DNA of 64,000 nucleotides from Cristatella mucedo (lineage: Eukaryota; Bryozoa; Phylactolaemata; Cristatellidae), in contig WPIO01000007.1 of assembly GCA_009760855.2 (NCBI GenBank), forward strand, positions 1,346,001 through 1,410,000, in the 5' to 3' direction. The notes under the pieces were generated by a model. The model ran no database searches. It was not told the DNA's origin and was given only the letters and a program-made list of their open reading frames with translations. A program made the translations under genes and the position numbers. Shown one piece after another: positions 63,328-64,000 of the stretch; position 1 is the stretch's first letter; every line of letters starts with the position of its first letter.

Positions 63328-64000
63328 CTACGAGTTGCGACACTTGCGGCACGGCATCGAGCGGCCGCTCGACGAGAAAGTCGGAGAGCGCAGACGCTCG
63401 ACGAGTAGCGGCAGCTCCTTCGTGCCGATCACGTCGCTGCTGCCGCCGCCGGCCAAGCAGTCGTACAATTCGCTGCTCAGATCCAGCTCGCAGCAGAGCG
63501 CGCACACGCCCACGCGCTTGTGCAGACTGGCTGTGGTGGGCCTCGCCACGCGCCTCAAGAGCACCGCGGCGCTGCCGGCTCGCTTCTTACGCTGCTCCCC
63601 GTCGGCGCCAGTCATCCCGTCGCCGCCGTCGCCGCCGCCGCGACCCAGACCGGCTGGCGGCTGCTGCTGCTGAGCCTGTGGTTCTGTCTCCAAGTGCTTC
63701 CCTGTTGCCACTTCAAAGCTCAGCGTCGGGATCTGCAGTCTTTTGAGCAGGTATTCGAGAGACTCGCCATCGAGTCGCTTGGCCTCTGGCTCCTCCGGCG
63801 CGTGCGCTCGAGGACACACGCGACGCAGCAGGGGAGGCGACGACGACGGCCGAGCGAGCTGCGCCGCCGGCGAGCCGCGCCGGTCGGCCGACTGGTACCA
63901 GCGCAGCTCGCCCTGCGCCGCCCGGGTGCTCATCGTCTGCGCCGAGTGCAGACGAGCGCCGATGTCCTTCGCCGCTTTCGCGGCCACTTTTTCAAAGCCG
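63328..64000 (-). CDS. C-terminal exon of an unrecognised protein (runs off the right edge)
   Basis: The minus-strand frame is open from the window edge to TAG at 63330-63328, about 224 codons. It starts FEKVAAKAAKDIGARLHSAQ at the edge and contains GELRWYQSADRRG, then EAKRLDGESLEYLLKRLQIP followed by TLSFEVATGKHLETEP, a short Gln run, Gly-rich and Lys/Arg-rich linkers, VGVCALCCELDLSSELYDC, and ends SMPCRKCRNS. The two C-x-x-C pairs (CALC and CRKC) plus further Cys could bind zinc. The helix-like LEYLLKRLQIP stretch and the varied composition argue for true coding, not CpG noise. No family is recognised. Whether it belongs to the RhoGEF gene (as a distant upstream exon) is unlikely because it ends in a stop; a separate gene is more plausible. 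Confidence 0.5.
   Translation of the reverse strand, partial: GFEKVAAKAAKDIGARLHSAQTMSTRAAQGELRWYQSADRRGSPAAQLARPSSSPPLLRRVCPRAHAPEEPEAKRLDGESLEYLLKRLQIPTLSFEVATGKHLETEPQAQQQQPPAGLGRGGGDGGDGMTGADGEQRKKRAGSAAVLLRRVARPTTASLHKRVGVCALCCELDLSSELYDCLAGGGSSDVIGTKELPLLVERLRSPTFSSSGRSMPCRKCRNS

Overview
This is a piece of an animal (metazoan) nuclear genome, most likely an invertebrate. Intron-bearing exons with consensus GT/AG splice sites are separated by kilobases of non-coding DNA. The repeats are metazoan: L2/CR1-type non-LTR retrotransposons, tRNA-derived SINEs that share the LINE 3' tail, a SPIN-type hAT element and a Tigger/pogo-type element. Simple repeats are extremely abundant and there are several CpG-dense, CGG-rich blocks. 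No operon, Shine-Dalgarno site, prokaryotic tRNA/rRNA gene or CRISPR array was seen. I cannot name the species; lophotrochozoan/flatworm-like is only a guess, because SPIN elements have been reported from a planarian and a pond snail.

The main gene lies on the minus strand and reads right to left from about 29.4 kb and off the left edge. I infer it from exons with matching splice phases: a start exon (29449-29307), then 27054-26787, 22773-22654, 13875-13726, 10662-10606, 2168-1953 and 1798-1624. The last four exons encode a RhoGEF (DH) domain that best resembles PLEKHG7. The rest of the DH domain and the PH domain must lie left of base 1. One short linking exon between 10.6 and 2.2 kb was not found with confidence. 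A second minus-strand gene enters from the right edge and ends at a stop at 63328. Its product is not recognised.

Layout: 0-1.4 kb, dead LINE copy; 1.6-2.2 kb, DH exons; 2.2-13.7 kb, introns with LINE copies (7.6-8.5 and 11.7-12.4 kb), a SPIN element (7.3 kb) and microsatellites; 13.7-29.4 kb, upstream exons with CpG-rich blocks at 16.6-17.9, 22.4-23.2 and 26.3-31 kb; 31-37 kb, CpG/CGG-rich DNA with long polypurine tracts; 37.3-40.4 kb, a cluster of LINE copies including an inverted pair; 40.8-47 kb, SINEs, (AT)n and (GA)n; 47.3-49.6 kb, a large CpG island with an internal 190 bp duplication; 54.3-55.8 kb, LINE fragment, perfect long palindrome and Tigger-like element; 56.8-57.9 kb, 1 kb of (CA)-type satellite; 58.8-61.6 kb, the most complete LINE copy (endonuclease and reverse transcriptase, two frameshifts); 63-64 kb, CpG-rich terminal exon.

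I found no clear evidence of a novel multi-gene system. The most interesting points are the DH-domain gene with an altered core motif, the SPIN elements (a family known for horizontal transfer), the ~115 bp perfect-arm palindrome, the LINE/SINE shared-tail relationship and the unassigned C-terminal exon at the right edge.
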